NCBI RefSeq assembly: GCF_900141875.1
Contig: NZ_FQZE01000032.1
Coordinates: 1 to 46,432 of the forward strand
Direction: 5' to 3'
Length of the DNA: 46,432 bases
DNA from: Tangfeifania diversioriginum
GTDB taxonomy: Bacteria; Bacteroidota; Bacteroidia; Bacteroidales; Prolixibacteraceae
A model generated the notes under the pieces. It was not told the origin of the DNA. It searched no databases and saw only the letters and a program-made list of their open reading frames with translations. The translations under genes and the position numbers were made by a program. This document shows positions 24,265 to 34,095 of this stretch, piece after piece (position 1 is the first letter of the stretch; every line of letters begins with the position of its first letter).

Positions 24265-27174
24265 ATGAAATCGCTGTTTTTGTATTGCATCATTTTTAAT
24301 TTGGCAATGTATGGTTCATTTGCCCAGGAAAATTCATGCATCAAATCAACCGAAGGCACAGACTTCTGGTTTGGATTTATGGAAAGCCGTCATTACCAGG
24401 AAGACCACTACCTCGAAGTAACCGTTACCGCCCGCGAAACAACTACTTTTCAAATCACTTACGGACGAGACGAAATTCCCATAAACGGCAACTACCAGGT
24501 GCAGGCCAACAGCTCAATGCAGGTCGAAATCCCATGGGATAAACTGGAAGTAATTGGGTCGGAAAACACTGAAAATAAAGGCATTCACCTGACATCGGAA
24601 AAACCGGTGAATGTGTATGCACTCAACTGGAGCCTCAACTCAGCAGATGTGGCAGCCATTTATCCTGTTCCATCTCTTGGTAAAGAATATTTTGCCATGT
24701 GCTACTATCCCAGCATCGACCTTTCCGACCCTGAAGAAGGAAACGGCCGCAACAGCGAATTTCTGGTTGTTGCCGCATTTGATTCAACAGCTGTTAATAT
24801 AACTCCGTCGAAAGTAACCGACCAGTTGAAACCGAGAGACTCTACATTTTCTGTCATTCTGAATAAAGGAGAAGTGTACCAGCTACAATCCGAAAATGAA
24901 GCAGGCACCAGCCAGTCGGGCCAGGGAGATTTGACAGGCAGCTACATCGAAGCAGATAAACCTGTCGCCTTTTATTCGGGGTCATTAAGCACACAAGTAC
25001 CCTCGGGAAAATGCTGCTGGGAACATCTATACGAGCAAATCCCCCCGGTTCATTCCTGGGGGCTCGAATATTATGCTGTCCCGCTAAAATCGCGCGAACA
25101 GGATCGATACCGTATTCTGGCCGCGCAAAACAATACCACGGTTCAAATCTCGGGCAGAAGTCCCTTTACTCTCAACCGGGGCGAATTTGAGGAAGCTGTA
25201 TTTTTTAATTCCGACCCCCCGAAAAGGATTCTGGCCGATAAACCGGTGCTGGTGGCACAATACAGCCAGTCGAGAGATGTGGACAGTACATTTACCGGCG
25301 GCTATGGCGACCCTTTCATGATTATTTTAAGCCCGGTCAACCAGTCGTTAAAAAAAGCAAATTTTGTGGCATACAATTCACCCGACCTTGAATTTGAGGA
25401 TTTCGTTTACGAAGGCATCAAAAATTATTTTGTCAATATACTTACGCCAACCAACCAAACGGAAAATATCAGGGTTAACAACCAATCTGTTCAAAATGAG
25501 TTCCGGGAGTTTCCGAAAGGTAATTACTCGTACGCACAAATTGAAATATCAAACGGTTCACACCAAATTGAAAGCACCGGCGGCGAAGACGGTTTTTTGG
25601 CCTACGTTTACGGTTTTGGCGGCATCGAGTCGTACGGATACAGCGCGGGTTCAAACTTAAACCTGACACTGGATATTGGAGAAAGCCCCTGGTTTGAAAG
25701 CGATACAATTATGCTTTGCTATGGTGAAACCCGTACGCTGGATGCCGGCCCCTGGTTCGATTCTTACACGTGGAACACAGGCGAAACCACACAAAAAATT
25801 TCTATTAGTGAAGCAGGAAAATATTCAGTAAGAACAACCACCACAGAAGGTTGTGTGCTCGAAGATTCGGTAATGGTTTTGGTTAACCGGCCAGTTACAA
25901 TCGATTTGGGTGAGGACGACACCGGGTGCCAGCCCTATTCCATTGAACTGGAAGGGACTGAAAGCTTTGAACGCTATATTTGGCAGAATGAATCGGGCGA
26001 TACGCTGTCAACTTCTCAAAAAATAATGGCAAACGAAACCGGAGAATACCAGGTTACGGTATTCGACGAATTTAACTGCCCGGGTTATGATACCATGCAA
26101 CTGGTGGTTTTTCCTGTTCCTGAAGTTGAATTTTCCGGACCTGAGCTCGTCTGCGGAGAAAAATCAGCCCGGCTAACTGTTTCGCTAACCGGAACACAAG
26201 ATTCAATATGGAAAATCGAGAACAATTTTAACTGGAATGCCGTTAACTCCTCGCTGGTTTTTCCGAAAACCACCCGCACCTCGGCTGTTGTGGAGGTGAG
26301 TGAGTGGGGTGAATATGAAATTTACTACCGGCTGCAAACCATTGACGGATGCGAAAAAACCGACACGTTTGAAATGAGTTTTTACCCACGCACAACAACC
26401 GATTTCGATTTTATTACTGAAGCGCGTGAAGGTTGTCAGCCATTTTATGCAGAAGTTGTGGCCACACCTCAAAATTCAGAACTTAATTATTTCTGGATAA
26501 CCGATGCAGAACCCTATCCTGCCGGGAACCAAAATCAATTCATTTATGATGAACCGGGGCAATACGATGTGGGGCTAATTGCACAATCTGCTGAAACCGG
26601 CTGTGCCGATACGCTTATAAAAACCAACTGGATTACCGTACATGTTAAACCCAAAGCCGCCTTTGAAGTGGATTACCCCGTGGCATTAACCGAAAATGCC
26701 CGGATTTCGTTTACCAACCTTTCGGAAAATGCTGATTATTTTTCATGGAATTTTGGTGATGGAGCGGGTTCCGACCAACTCAACCCTGTTCATACGTATT
26801 CAGCTCCGGGCGAGTATAATTCGCAGTTAATTGCTGAAACGCAATTTGGATGCACAGACACCGCAGCGCAAAAGATAACCATACTTCAGTCACCCAACCA
26901 GTTCCCCAATGCTTTTCGTCCCAACAGCCCAATAGAAGAAAACCGGACTTTCATGCCATTGAAAACCGGGGTTGACGAAACAAGGTTCCACCTGAAAATT
27001 TACAACCGCTGGGGCGAACTAGTTTTCGAAACCAATTCGCCCGATAATCCGTGGAAAGGTGAAAAGCAAAACGGGCAGTCTGTACCGGCAGGTAATTATG
27101 TGTGGATTGCAAACTATTTCGACATTCAGGGAATTGAACACCAGAAAAAAGGACAAGTGCTTTTAATCAGGTAA
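24265..27174 (+). CDS. Type IX-secreted surface protein: IgGFc-binding-like N-terminus, PKD domain, type B sorting domain
   Basis: A protein of about 969 residues. Residues 1-21 from Met at 24265 form a signal peptide ending SFAQ; earlier in-frame starts lie in or just after the terminator of the previous gene. The N-terminal half (TEGTDFWFGF, then KPVNVYALNWSLNSADVAAIYPVPSLG) resembles the IgGFc-binding protein N-terminal domain. Several Ig-like/SprB-type segments follow (DAGPWFDSYTWNTGET), then a PKD domain (SFTNLSENADYFSWNFGDG). The end has FPNAFRPNS, LKIYNRWGELVFET and NPWKG, with VPAGNYVWIANY: the type B (CHU_C) sorting domain. It should be exported by the type IX system and displayed or released. 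The ligand is unknown. Confidence 0.9.
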   Translation: MKSLFLYCIIFNLAMYGSFAQENSCIKSTEGTDFWFGFMESRHYQEDHYLEVTVTARETTTFQITYGRDEIPINGNYQVQANSSMQVEIPWDKLEVIGSENTENKGIHLTSEKPVNVYALNWSLNSADVAAIYPVPSLGKEYFAMCYYPSIDLSDPEEGNGRNSEFLVVAAFDSTAVNITPSKVTDQLKPRDSTFSVILNKGEVYQLQSENEAGTSQSGQGDLTGSYIEADKPVAFYSGSLSTQVPSGKCCWEHLYEQIPPVHSWGLEYYAVPLKSREQDRYRILAAQNNTTVQISGRSPFTLNRGEFEEAVFFNSDPPKRILADKPVLVAQYSQSRDVDSTFTGGYGDPFMIILSPVNQSLKKANFVAYNSPDLEFEDFVYEGIKNYFVNILTPTNQTENIRVNNQSVQNEFREFPKGNYSYAQIEISNGSHQIESTGGEDGFLAYVYGFGGIESYGYSAGSNLNLTLDIGESPWFESDTIMLCYGETRTLDAGPWFDSYTWNTGETTQKISISEAGKYSVRTTTTEGCVLEDSVMVLVNRPVTIDLGEDDTGCQPYSIELEGTESFERYIWQNESGDTLSTSQKIMANETGEYQVTVFDEFNCPGYDTMQLVVFPVPEVEFSGPELVCGEKSARLTVSLTGTQDSIWKIENNFNWNAVNSSLVFPKTTRTSAVVEVSEWGEYEIYYRLQTIDGCEKTDTFEMSFYPRTTTDFDFITEAREGCQPFYAEVVATPQNSELNYFWITDAEPYPAGNQNQFIYDEPGQYDVGLIAQSAETGCADTLIKTNWITVHVKPKAAFEVDYPVALTENARISFTNLSENADYFSWNFGDGAGSDQLNPVHTYSAPGEYNSQLIAETQFGCTDTAAQKITILQSPNQFPNAFRPNSPIEENRTFMPLKTGVDETRFHLKIYNRWGELVFETNSPDNPWKGEKQNGQSVPAGNYVWIANYFDIQGIEHQKKGQVLLIR

Positions 27175-27191
27175 AAATGTACTATTTTCGA

Positions 27192-28205
27192 TTAAAATGA
27201 TTCATCTCCGGAATTAAAGAAAGGCAGATGCACATTTTTATTCTCTTTCAATAAAAAAGCAAAGGTTATTTCACTTGAACCGCCTGAATCGCCCCATAAA
27301 CCGGAAACAGTAACATCGTAACTATAAGTTAACTGCCACCTGTTTTTTGAGAAGCCAACCTGAAGAATTACAGCATCATACTGAATTCCAATATTCTGCC
27401 TGAACCACAAACCTGCAGAAATACTGTTTCGTGTTACCATTAAACCGTAATTAACCTGACTGAAAACCGCTTGCTTTTGCACTACCAAATGAGGTGAAAG
27501 TTCAATTAGCTTTTGCCGGTGCCCGTGAAGAAAAACAGGTAGCCGTGCTCCCAAATGAGCAGTGTATTTTCGGTTCAGTTTGGCTGAATTTTCATTACTT
27601 CCTGAAAAATTATGCTGAGGTTCGGCCAAATGATGCACGGCGGCACCGTAAAAAAAGCGTTCGCTGTAAACCATTACCCCGGCAGAGAAATCAGGAAATA
27701 AGTAATCCGGTTCGGTTAAATACTGAAGTTCACCTGACACTGCATGGCTACCGCTTCCTTCAGCCATATTATCAGGAAACACCAACTCCCCAACTTTAAG
27801 CGAATTATAGAACAAACCGCCCTGAACTCCGCCATTCAGCCTGAATTTTTCACTGAGCCTGACATGAACGGAATAGGCTAAATTTACCTGCATGGAATTG
27901 AGCATTTTATTGCCCTGGGCATCGTTCAGTACAAAGAGCCCCAGTCCACCGCCAAGTTTTTCAACAGGAAAATCGAACGCTAAATTGTATGTATTAAAAG
28001 CATTTGTGAAAGCATGCCACTGATTTCGGTACTGAACAGTGAAACGGGGAATTTCTACCGAACCCGCAAAAGCCGGGTTCAAATAAAGCGGACTGGCATA
28101 AAACTGCGAAAAGGAAACATCCTGTGCCCAACCTGTAAAAAAGGTCAAAACAAAAAAAAGCAGTAGTGAGACTATTTTCGAGATCCAATTTTTTCTTGCC
28201 TTCAT
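27192..28205 (-). CDS. PorP/SprF-family type IX secretion outer-membrane protein
   Basis: A 337-residue outer-membrane beta-barrel with a signal peptide (about 1-27, ending GWAQD). The family signature DVSFSQFYASPLYLNPAFAG is followed by YRNQWHAF and FDFPVEKLGGGLGLFVLNDAQG. In Flavobacterium, SprF-like proteins are needed for secretion or attachment of one specific partner bearing a type B sorting domain. The convergent gene, ending 17 bp away, encodes exactly such a cargo, so they are probably a pair despite opposite strands. The 129-bp upstream gap includes the terminator of the next gene. Confidence 0.9.
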   Translation of the reverse strand: MKARKNWISKIVSLLLFFVLTFFTGWAQDVSFSQFYASPLYLNPAFAGSVEIPRFTVQYRNQWHAFTNAFNTYNLAFDFPVEKLGGGLGLFVLNDAQGNKMLNSMQVNLAYSVHVRLSEKFRLNGGVQGGLFYNSLKVGELVFPDNMAEGSGSHAVSGELQYLTEPDYLFPDFSAGVMVYSERFFYGAAVHHLAEPQHNFSGSNENSAKLNRKYTAHLGARLPVFLHGHRQKLIELSPHLVVQKQAVFSQVNYGLMVTRNSISAGLWFRQNIGIQYDAVILQVGFSKNRWQLTYSYDVTVSGLWGDSGGSSEITFAFLLKENKNVHLPFFNSGDESF

Positions 28206-28260
28206 TTTTTCCTTTGCTTAAATATAAGTCAATTTAAACAACAAGAAACCTGAAAAAGCC

Positions 28261-28290
28261 AAAAAAAGGCTGTTGTTTCCAACAGCCTTT
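28261..28290 (-). terminator. Intrinsic terminator of the small repeat-protein gene
   Basis: AAAGGCTGTTG (28265-28275) pairs with CAACAGCCTTT (28280-28290) around a four-base loop. On the minus strand it runs into seven Ts (28267-28261). It insulates the small repeat-protein gene from the PorP/SprF gene beyond. Confidence 0.85.
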
Positions 28291-28334
28291 AAAAATCTAA
28301 ACCTAAACTAATCGCGTAAATTATTCTTCTTTTC

Positions 28335-28676
28335 TCAGTTCCAATATACTTCGTTGGTCATCCAGTTTTCAAGCATCAAATCTTGTTCTGTTTCTGTTAA
28401 CGGATACTCAAAATTGCTCAGTCCCCAATTATTTTCATTTACCATCCAGCTCTGAAGCTCAAGACTTTCTTCCTGAAGCTCAGTGGCGTAATAAGTTTCA
28501 AACTCATTCCACTTGCTTTCATTAACCATCCAGTCTTCCAGCTCCAAATCAGTTTCAACAATGTTTTCAAGGCCTGAGACAACTACTACTCTTGTTTCTT
28601 TTGCATCAACACTTCCTGCAATTATAATTGTAAAAAGAAATGTTGCTAAAATAATTTGTGTTAATCGTGTTTTCAT
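28335..28676 (-). CDS. Small exported protein with three 28-residue-spaced LExWMxNExxW repeats
   Basis: A 113-residue protein that I cannot assign to a named family. Residues 1-25 form a signal peptide (hydrophobic ATFLFTIIIAGS, then VDA|KE). The mature part is acidic and built of three repeats: LELEDWMVNESKWN (44-57), LELQSWMVNENNWG (72-85) and LMLENWMTNEVYWN (100-113). Trp49, Trp77 and Trp105, and Trp56, Trp84 and Trp112, recur exactly every 28 residues, and the last repeat ends the protein. Linkers are rich in Glu, Tyr and Thr. There is no Cys and no lipobox, so it is likely periplasmic or secreted. It is a single-gene unit with its own terminator. The regular spacing suggests a repeat fold or a binding array; the function is unknown. 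Confidence 0.85.
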   Translation of the reverse strand: MKTRLTQIILATFLFTIIIAGSVDAKETRVVVVSGLENIVETDLELEDWMVNESKWNEFETYYATELQEESLELQSWMVNENNWGLSNFEYPLTETEQDLMLENWMTNEVYWN

Positions 28677-28826
28677 TGTTTTCTGTTTTTCTTGTTTAAC
28701 TGTCTTGTTTTCTAAAAATTGTTTTCAGTTATATAGACTAATAACTGGTACAAAGGTTACATCTCTTTTTGTTAAAAAGAATAAAAAACAAGCTAATGGG
28801 GAAGAAAGATCGGCGAATGCCGAATT

Positions 28827-29636
28827 TTAGCGGTAAATATAAATACCTCGAGGTATGAAATTATCGAAATCTGCCGGTAAATGCCGAAAGAGCCCAAAAA
28901 CAGCCGAGCCGCTTCCGGTCATTGAGGCGTAATTAGCCCCCTGTTGGTAAAGGATTTCCCTGCATTTTTTTATTTCAGGGTAGGCTGGAAAAACACTTTT
29001 CTCAAAATCGTTGATAACCGTTTCTTTCCACCTTTCAACAGGCAATTTAGCCAGCTCAGCCAGGTTGAACTCCGGGTGGGCCGGAACGATATTTCCATAG
29101 GCTTCCTGCGTACTTACTGAAAAACCGGGTTTGAGAATTACAACTTGAAATTCAGAAAGGTCAATATCAACCGGAGAAAGCTCATTGCCAATTCCTGTAG
29201 CAAAAGCAGATTTATTTTCGATAAAAAACGGGCAGTCGGCCCCGAGCGTCGATGCATATTTTTTTAGTTCTCCCGGGCCAATTTGCAGTGAGAAAAAGTC
29301 ATTCAACATTTTTAGGGTGAATGCGGCATCGGCAGAGCCACCGCCTAGCCCGGCACCAAAAGGAATATTTTTATGAAGATGAAAGTGCACTGGGGGCAAA
29401 TCAAAATCCCTACTGAGCAATTGCCACGCTTTCAGCACGAGGTTTTTCTCAGGCGGGCCGTCCACCTCAATTCCCGATGTGGTCAGTTTCGTTTCCCTCG
29501 ATTCTGCCATTTCAAGGGCATCAGAAAGTTGTACCGGGTAAAAAACCGTTTCCAGGTTGTGGTAACCATCGGGGCGTTTGGCTACCACATGCAGGCCAAT
29601 ATTAATTTTTGCATTCGGAAAAACTATCATAACCAA
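28827..29636 (-). CDS. ispE: 4-diphosphocytidyl-2-C-methyl-D-erythritol kinase
   Basis: The GHMP kinase of the non-mevalonate isoprenoid pathway, phosphorylating CDP-methylerythritol. FPNAKINIGLHVVAKRPDGYHNLETVFYPV carries the catalytic Lys and substrate residues. IPFGAGLGGGSADAAF is the ATP-binding GHMP motif, and a C-terminal MTGSGSAVFGLF completes the fold. The length of 269 is normal. Met3 is an equally good start. It lies 17 bp after gcvP on the same strand and may share its transcript. Confidence 0.95.
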   Translation of the reverse strand: MVMIVFPNAKINIGLHVVAKRPDGYHNLETVFYPVQLSDALEMAESRETKLTTSGIEVDGPPEKNLVLKAWQLLSRDFDLPPVHFHLHKNIPFGAGLGGGSADAAFTLKMLNDFFSLQIGPGELKKYASTLGADCPFFIENKSAFATGIGNELSPVDIDLSEFQVVILKPGFSVSTQEAYGNIVPAHPEFNLAELAKLPVERWKETVINDFEKSVFPAYPEIKKCREILYQQGANYASMTGSGSAVFGLFRHLPADFDNFIPRGIYIYR

Positions 29637-29653
29637 AAAATTGGCAATAAAAT

Positions 29654-32533
29654 TTACTCTCCGTCAAAAAGCTCATATTCTTTTGGAGAGCCGCAGGTAC
29701 AAATCAGGTTCCTGTCGCCCCAGGCATTGTCAACCCGGCCAACCGGCACCCAGAATTTGTGCTCTTTCAACCAGGGCCGCGGCCAGGCAGCTTTTTCCCT
29801 GGAGTAGCTGTGCTCCCAGACATCAGCGCTAACTGTTCCGGCAGTGTGCGGAGCGTTTTTCAACACGTTATCCTCCTTGTCAGCCGTTCCGTTTTCAATT
29901 TCTTTAATTTCGTTATAAATGGCATCCAGGGCATCAATAAACCGGTCAATCTCTTCTTTCGATTCGCTCTCGGTTGGTTCAACCATAAGTGTTCCGTGAA
30001 CCGGGAACGAAAGTGTGGGCGCATGAAAACCGAAATCCATCAGGCGTTTGGCAATGTCCTCTTCGGTAATTCCCGCACTGTTCTTGAAATGTCTGCACTC
30101 CAAAATAAGCTCGTGGGCTACACGGCCATTTTTGCCTTTGTACAAAACCCCATAATTGTTTTCAAGCCTTTTGGCGATGTAATTGGCATTTAAAATGGCC
30201 AGGGCAGTTGCTTTTTTGAGCCCTTCGGCACCCATCATTTTTATATACCCGTAAGTTATTGGCAACACCGATGCACTCCCCCAGGGTGCTCCGGCAACGG
30301 CATTAATTCCAATGTGCCCGTTGTTCATAATTGGATGTGAAGGTAAAAACTCTACAAGGTGTTCGGCCACGGCGATTGGGCCAACTCCAGGACCTCCGCC
30401 GCCATGCGGAATTGCAAAAGTTTTATGCAGGTTTAAATGACAAACATCGGCCCCGATTATGCCGGGTGTTGTCAAACCTACCTGGGCATTCATATTTGCT
30501 CCGTCAAGGTAAACTTGTCCGCCGTTTTCATGAATAATTCGGCACATCTCTTTTATTGACGACTCAAAAACCCCGTGTGTCGATGGGTAAGTAATCATTA
30601 TTGCAGCCAGTGAATCTTTGTGTTCCGAGGCTTTGCTTTTTAGCTGTTCCAGATCAATATTCCCGTTTTCATCGCAGCCAACAACCACTACTTTCATGCC
30701 GGCCATTACCCCACTGGCGGGGTTGGTGCCGTGGGCAGAAGCCGGGATTAACACAACATTCCGCTGACCTTCTCCCCGGTTTTTATGGTATTCGCGGATA
30801 ACCATCAGTCCGGTATATTCTCCGGCAGCTCCGGAGTTGGGCATCAGGCTCACATCGGCCATTCCTGTTATTTCGGCCAAATCGCGTCGCAACTCTTCCA
30901 TCATTTCGTGATAACCGAGGGCCTGGTTTTTGGGCACAAACGGGTGCAGCCCGTTAAATTCAATCCAGCTTAGCGGCAACATTTCGGTGGCAGCATTCAG
31001 TTTCATGGTACACGATCCCAACGAAATCATTGAATGCGTAAGCGAAATATCTTTGTGTTCGAGCCTTTTTATGTACCGCACCATTTCGGTTTCCGACCGG
31101 TATTTATTATACACTTCCTGTGTCATGAATTCCGATTTACGGGCAAATGTATTTTCAACTGTAAATCCTATTGGATATTCATGAACAGTTAGCCATTTTT
31201 TGTTGGCGGCCTTTGCAAAAACTTCCAGTATCCAGGTCATGTCCTGCCGATTGGTGGTTTCATCAATACTAATTCCCACTTCGCCGTTATCGAAATACCT
31301 GAAATTCATTTCCAGCTCAAGCGATAGCCACTCAATATCCTCGCGTTTCACATGTTTGGGCAGTTTAAACCTGATGGTATCGAAATAATTTTTATTGAGT
31401 TGCTTGTAGCCAAGTTTTTCAATTTCGGTGGTCAGAAATGCCGCAATGTTATGAATGCGCTCTGCAATCATTTTTATGCCCTCGGGACCATGATAAACGC
31501 CAAAAAAGCCGGCCATGGTAGCCAAAAGTGCCTGCGCCGTGCAGATATTTGATGTTGCTTTTTCGCGTTTAATATGTTGCTCGCGGGTTTGCAGCGCCAT
31601 ACGAAGGGCGCGATTCCCGTGTTTGTCTTTGGTAACACCGATAATGCGGCCGGGCATGTGACGTTTGAAAACTTCGCGTGCAGCAAAGAATGCGGCATGC
31701 GGGCCACCGTAGCCCATTGGGACACCAAAACGCTGACTATTACCAAAGACAATGTCGGCACCCCACTCGCCCGGAGGAGTCAGGAGAGCCAGTGAAAGCA
31801 AATCGGTTGCCACCGCCACTTTAATATCTTTTTGGTGGGCTTGTTCTGTTAGGCTTGAATAATCCAGAATCTCCCCGTCAGCATTGGGATATTGAAGGAT
31901 GACTCCAAATACCTCATCGGAAAAGTCAAACGATTCTTTGGGCTGAATCCTGAGTTCGATGCCCAGCGGATTGGCCCTTGTTTGCAACACATCGAGGGTT
32001 TGAGGCCAGGTTTTTTCATCAACCATTAAGGTATTCACGCCGGCTTTTACCATTTTTCGCGAACGCTGGTTAAACATCATAATCATGGCCTCGGCAGCTG
32101 CGGTGGATTCATCGAGCAACGATGCATTGGCTATTTCCAGTGCGGTCAGTTCACAAACCATTGTCTGGAAATTCAGCAATGCTTCCAGTCGCCCCTGCGA
32201 AATTTCAGCCTGATAGGGCGTGTACGATGTGTACCACACCGGATTTTCCAATACGTTACGTAGTATTACTGCAGGAGTGATGGTATCGTAATACCCCATA
32301 CCAATATAAGTGTTGAAGACTTTATTTTTTTCTCCCAGGCTTAAAATTCTTCTGAAATACCGCCGCTCGGTCAGTCCTTCCTGCAATTTCAGCGGTTCTT
32401 TTAACCTGATATCGGCCGGAATAGTTTCATCAATCAACTCATCGATTGACGAAACCCCAACGGTTTGGAGCATTTCTTTTATTTCGTTCTCGCGCGGGCC
32501 TATATGACGGTTAACAAATCGGTCGTGAAACAT
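29654..32533 (-). CDS. gcvP: Glycine dehydrogenase (decarboxylating), P protein of glycine cleavage
   Basis: A 959-residue PLP enzyme that decarboxylates glycine and passes the aminomethyl group to the lipoylated H protein. It is the single-chain form: the N-terminal half starts RHIGPRENEIKEML, and the C-terminal half has SLGSCTMKLNAATEM and the PLP-lysine region HLNLHKTFAIPHGGGGPGVGP. HGTNPASGVMAG and YPSTHGVFE are also typical. gcvT and gcvH are not nearby, as often in Bacteroidota. Nothing unusual was seen. Confidence 0.97.
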   Translation of the reverse strand: MFHDRFVNRHIGPRENEIKEMLQTVGVSSIDELIDETIPADIRLKEPLKLQEGLTERRYFRRILSLGEKNKVFNTYIGMGYYDTITPAVILRNVLENPVWYTSYTPYQAEISQGRLEALLNFQTMVCELTALEIANASLLDESTAAAEAMIMMFNQRSRKMVKAGVNTLMVDEKTWPQTLDVLQTRANPLGIELRIQPKESFDFSDEVFGVILQYPNADGEILDYSSLTEQAHQKDIKVAVATDLLSLALLTPPGEWGADIVFGNSQRFGVPMGYGGPHAAFFAAREVFKRHMPGRIIGVTKDKHGNRALRMALQTREQHIKREKATSNICTAQALLATMAGFFGVYHGPEGIKMIAERIHNIAAFLTTEIEKLGYKQLNKNYFDTIRFKLPKHVKREDIEWLSLELEMNFRYFDNGEVGISIDETTNRQDMTWILEVFAKAANKKWLTVHEYPIGFTVENTFARKSEFMTQEVYNKYRSETEMVRYIKRLEHKDISLTHSMISLGSCTMKLNAATEMLPLSWIEFNGLHPFVPKNQALGYHEMMEELRRDLAEITGMADVSLMPNSGAAGEYTGLMVIREYHKNRGEGQRNVVLIPASAHGTNPASGVMAGMKVVVVGCDENGNIDLEQLKSKASEHKDSLAAIMITYPSTHGVFESSIKEMCRIIHENGGQVYLDGANMNAQVGLTTPGIIGADVCHLNLHKTFAIPHGGGGPGVGPIAVAEHLVEFLPSHPIMNNGHIGINAVAGAPWGSASVLPITYGYIKMMGAEGLKKATALAILNANYIAKRLENNYGVLYKGKNGRVAHELILECRHFKNSAGITEEDIAKRLMDFGFHAPTLSFPVHGTLMVEPTESESKEEIDRFIDALDAIYNEIKEIENGTADKEDNVLKNAPHTAGTVSADVWEHSYSREKAAWPRPWLKEHKFWVPVGRVDNAWGDRNLICTCGSPKEYELFDGE

Positions 32534-32659
32534 AATCCTTTATTGTTTTGGATGAATATTTTGCAATTATAAAATTTACCAGGAATGGAAAAAATGACTT
32601 TAAACCAGTTCCTTTCTATTGAATGAATCATTTTTCAAACACACTGATTATTTTTAGTC

Positions 32660-33298
32660 TCAGGTTAGAAACGGATTAGACGATTTTTCAAAGCCGAGCG
32701 TTGTTTCGGGCCCGTGCCCGCAATACACTTTGGTTTCGTCGGGCAGATTGAAAAGTTTGTTTTTGATTCCTGAAATCAATGTGTTGTAGTCGCCCCCCGG
32801 AAGGTCGGTACGGCCAATGCTGCCATAAAATAGTACGTCGCCTGCAATCAATTCGCCACTGTTTTCAGCATAAAAAACCACATGCCCTGGTGAGTGCCCC
32901 GGAACATGGATGATTTTAAATTCAGAATCTCCAAACTTCAGCGGTTTGTTATCAGCATAAAAGGAATCAATCGGATTGACTGGCTTCATTTCAAACCCGA
33001 ACATTTCTGCCTGTTCAATGGATTTTTCAACCCAAAAAGCATCCTCTTCGTGGGCGTAGAAAGGAATTGAATATTCTTCCCTTAAAAATTCCACTCCCAT
33101 TATATGATCGAAATGACAATGGGTGTTGGCAATCATGACCGGGGTTAACCGGTTTTCCGATATATAATTTTTAATTTCCTCTTTCTCCACATCAAAGTAG
33201 AAACCCGGATCTACAAAAATACATTGCCCGGTTTCATCAGAAATTACATACGAATTCTCCTGCAACGGGTTTACAACAAACTTTTTAACTTTAATCAT
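32660..33298 (-). CDS. MBL-fold (glyoxalase II-like) metallohydrolase
   Basis: A 212-residue metallo-beta-lactamase-fold hydrolase. The metal motif H-x-H-x-D-H is His60, His62, Asp64, His65 (NTHCHFDH). Further ligands appear in VPGHSPGHVVFY, AGDVLFYGSIGRTDL and VYCGHGPETTLG. This layout is typical of the YcbL/GloB-like group that hydrolyses thioesters such as S-lactoylglutathione, but the family is broad and no specificity is claimed. It starts 6 bp after pcm and is probably cotranscribed with it. Confidence 0.88.
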   Translation of the reverse strand: MIKVKKFVVNPLQENSYVISDETGQCIFVDPGFYFDVEKEEIKNYISENRLTPVMIANTHCHFDHIMGVEFLREEYSIPFYAHEEDAFWVEKSIEQAEMFGFEMKPVNPIDSFYADNKPLKFGDSEFKIIHVPGHSPGHVVFYAENSGELIAGDVLFYGSIGRTDLPGGDYNTLISGIKNKLFNLPDETKVYCGHGPETTLGFEKSSNPFLT

Positions 33299-33304
33299 AC
33301 ACCA

Positions 33305-33961
33305 TTAATTTACCGTTCCTTTTAACAACGGGACAAATACAAATCCTCCGTGTTTTTTTGTTTTATATTCCTCTTCTGAAATTCGTTCTACTACCAACAT
33401 TTCCTGATGATTTTCGTGCCCAACGGGAATAACCATTCGCCCGCCAATTTTGAGCTGTTCTTTCAGTTCCGGCGGAATTGACGAAGCCCCGGCAGTAACC
33501 AAAATTTTATCGAAAGGTGCAAAACCGGGGAGCCCTTTGTAGCCATCGCCAAAAAAGCAGGCAGGGTGATAGCCGATTTCCGGCAAAAACGATTGCACTT
33601 TCAGAAAAAGTTCCTTTTGCCGCTCGATGGTAAAAACCTTCGCCCCCATTTCGAGCAATACAGCTGCCTGGTAACCAGAGCCGGTTCCAACTTCCAGAAC
33701 TTTATCATTCTTTTCAACCTCCAGCAGCTCGGTTTGAAACGCCACCGTGTAGGGTTGTGAAATGGTTTGGCCGGCCCCAATCGGGAATGCCTGATCTTTA
33801 TAGGCAAAATGAATGAATGAACTTTCCATAAACAAATGGCGCGGCACTTTCCGGATGGCCTCCAGCACATCCGGGTTTCGGATTCCTTTCACTTTCAACC
33901 CGTCAGCCAGTTTTTTACGCATCCCTTTATGGCGCAAATCGTCCTTCTCTGTCATGTTCAA
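33305..33961 (-). CDS. pcm: Protein-L-isoaspartate O-methyltransferase
   Basis: A 218-residue SAM-dependent enzyme that starts repair of isoaspartyl residues in ageing proteins. Characteristic stretches are VPRHLFMESSFIHFAYKD, the SAM motif KVLEVGTGSGYQAAVLLEMG, and DKILVTAGASSIPPELKEQL followed by GGRMVIPVG. It leads a two-gene unit with the MBL hydrolase and is divergent from the gene at 34096. Confidence 0.95.
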   Translation of the reverse strand: MNMTEKDDLRHKGMRKKLADGLKVKGIRNPDVLEAIRKVPRHLFMESSFIHFAYKDQAFPIGAGQTISQPYTVAFQTELLEVEKNDKVLEVGTGSGYQAAVLLEMGAKVFTIERQKELFLKVQSFLPEIGYHPACFFGDGYKGLPGFAPFDKILVTAGASSIPPELKEQLKIGGRMVIPVGHENHQEMLVVERISEEEYKTKKHGGFVFVPLLKGTVN

Positions 33962-34095
33962 CTAAATTATGCTGTAAAAATAAGGGTTTCAAACCGATTT
34001 AAACACCTACCCTCTTCTACAATATTAACATTTAAAGTTGATAAAATAATGGATATTTATTAAAAAGGGAGCCCGCTGAACTCTATATTTGTTAA

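Noticed and set aside
34084-34091. TATATTTG as a promoter for the gene at 34096
   Set aside because: It ends only 4 bp before the start codon, which would place transcription start inside the coding region.
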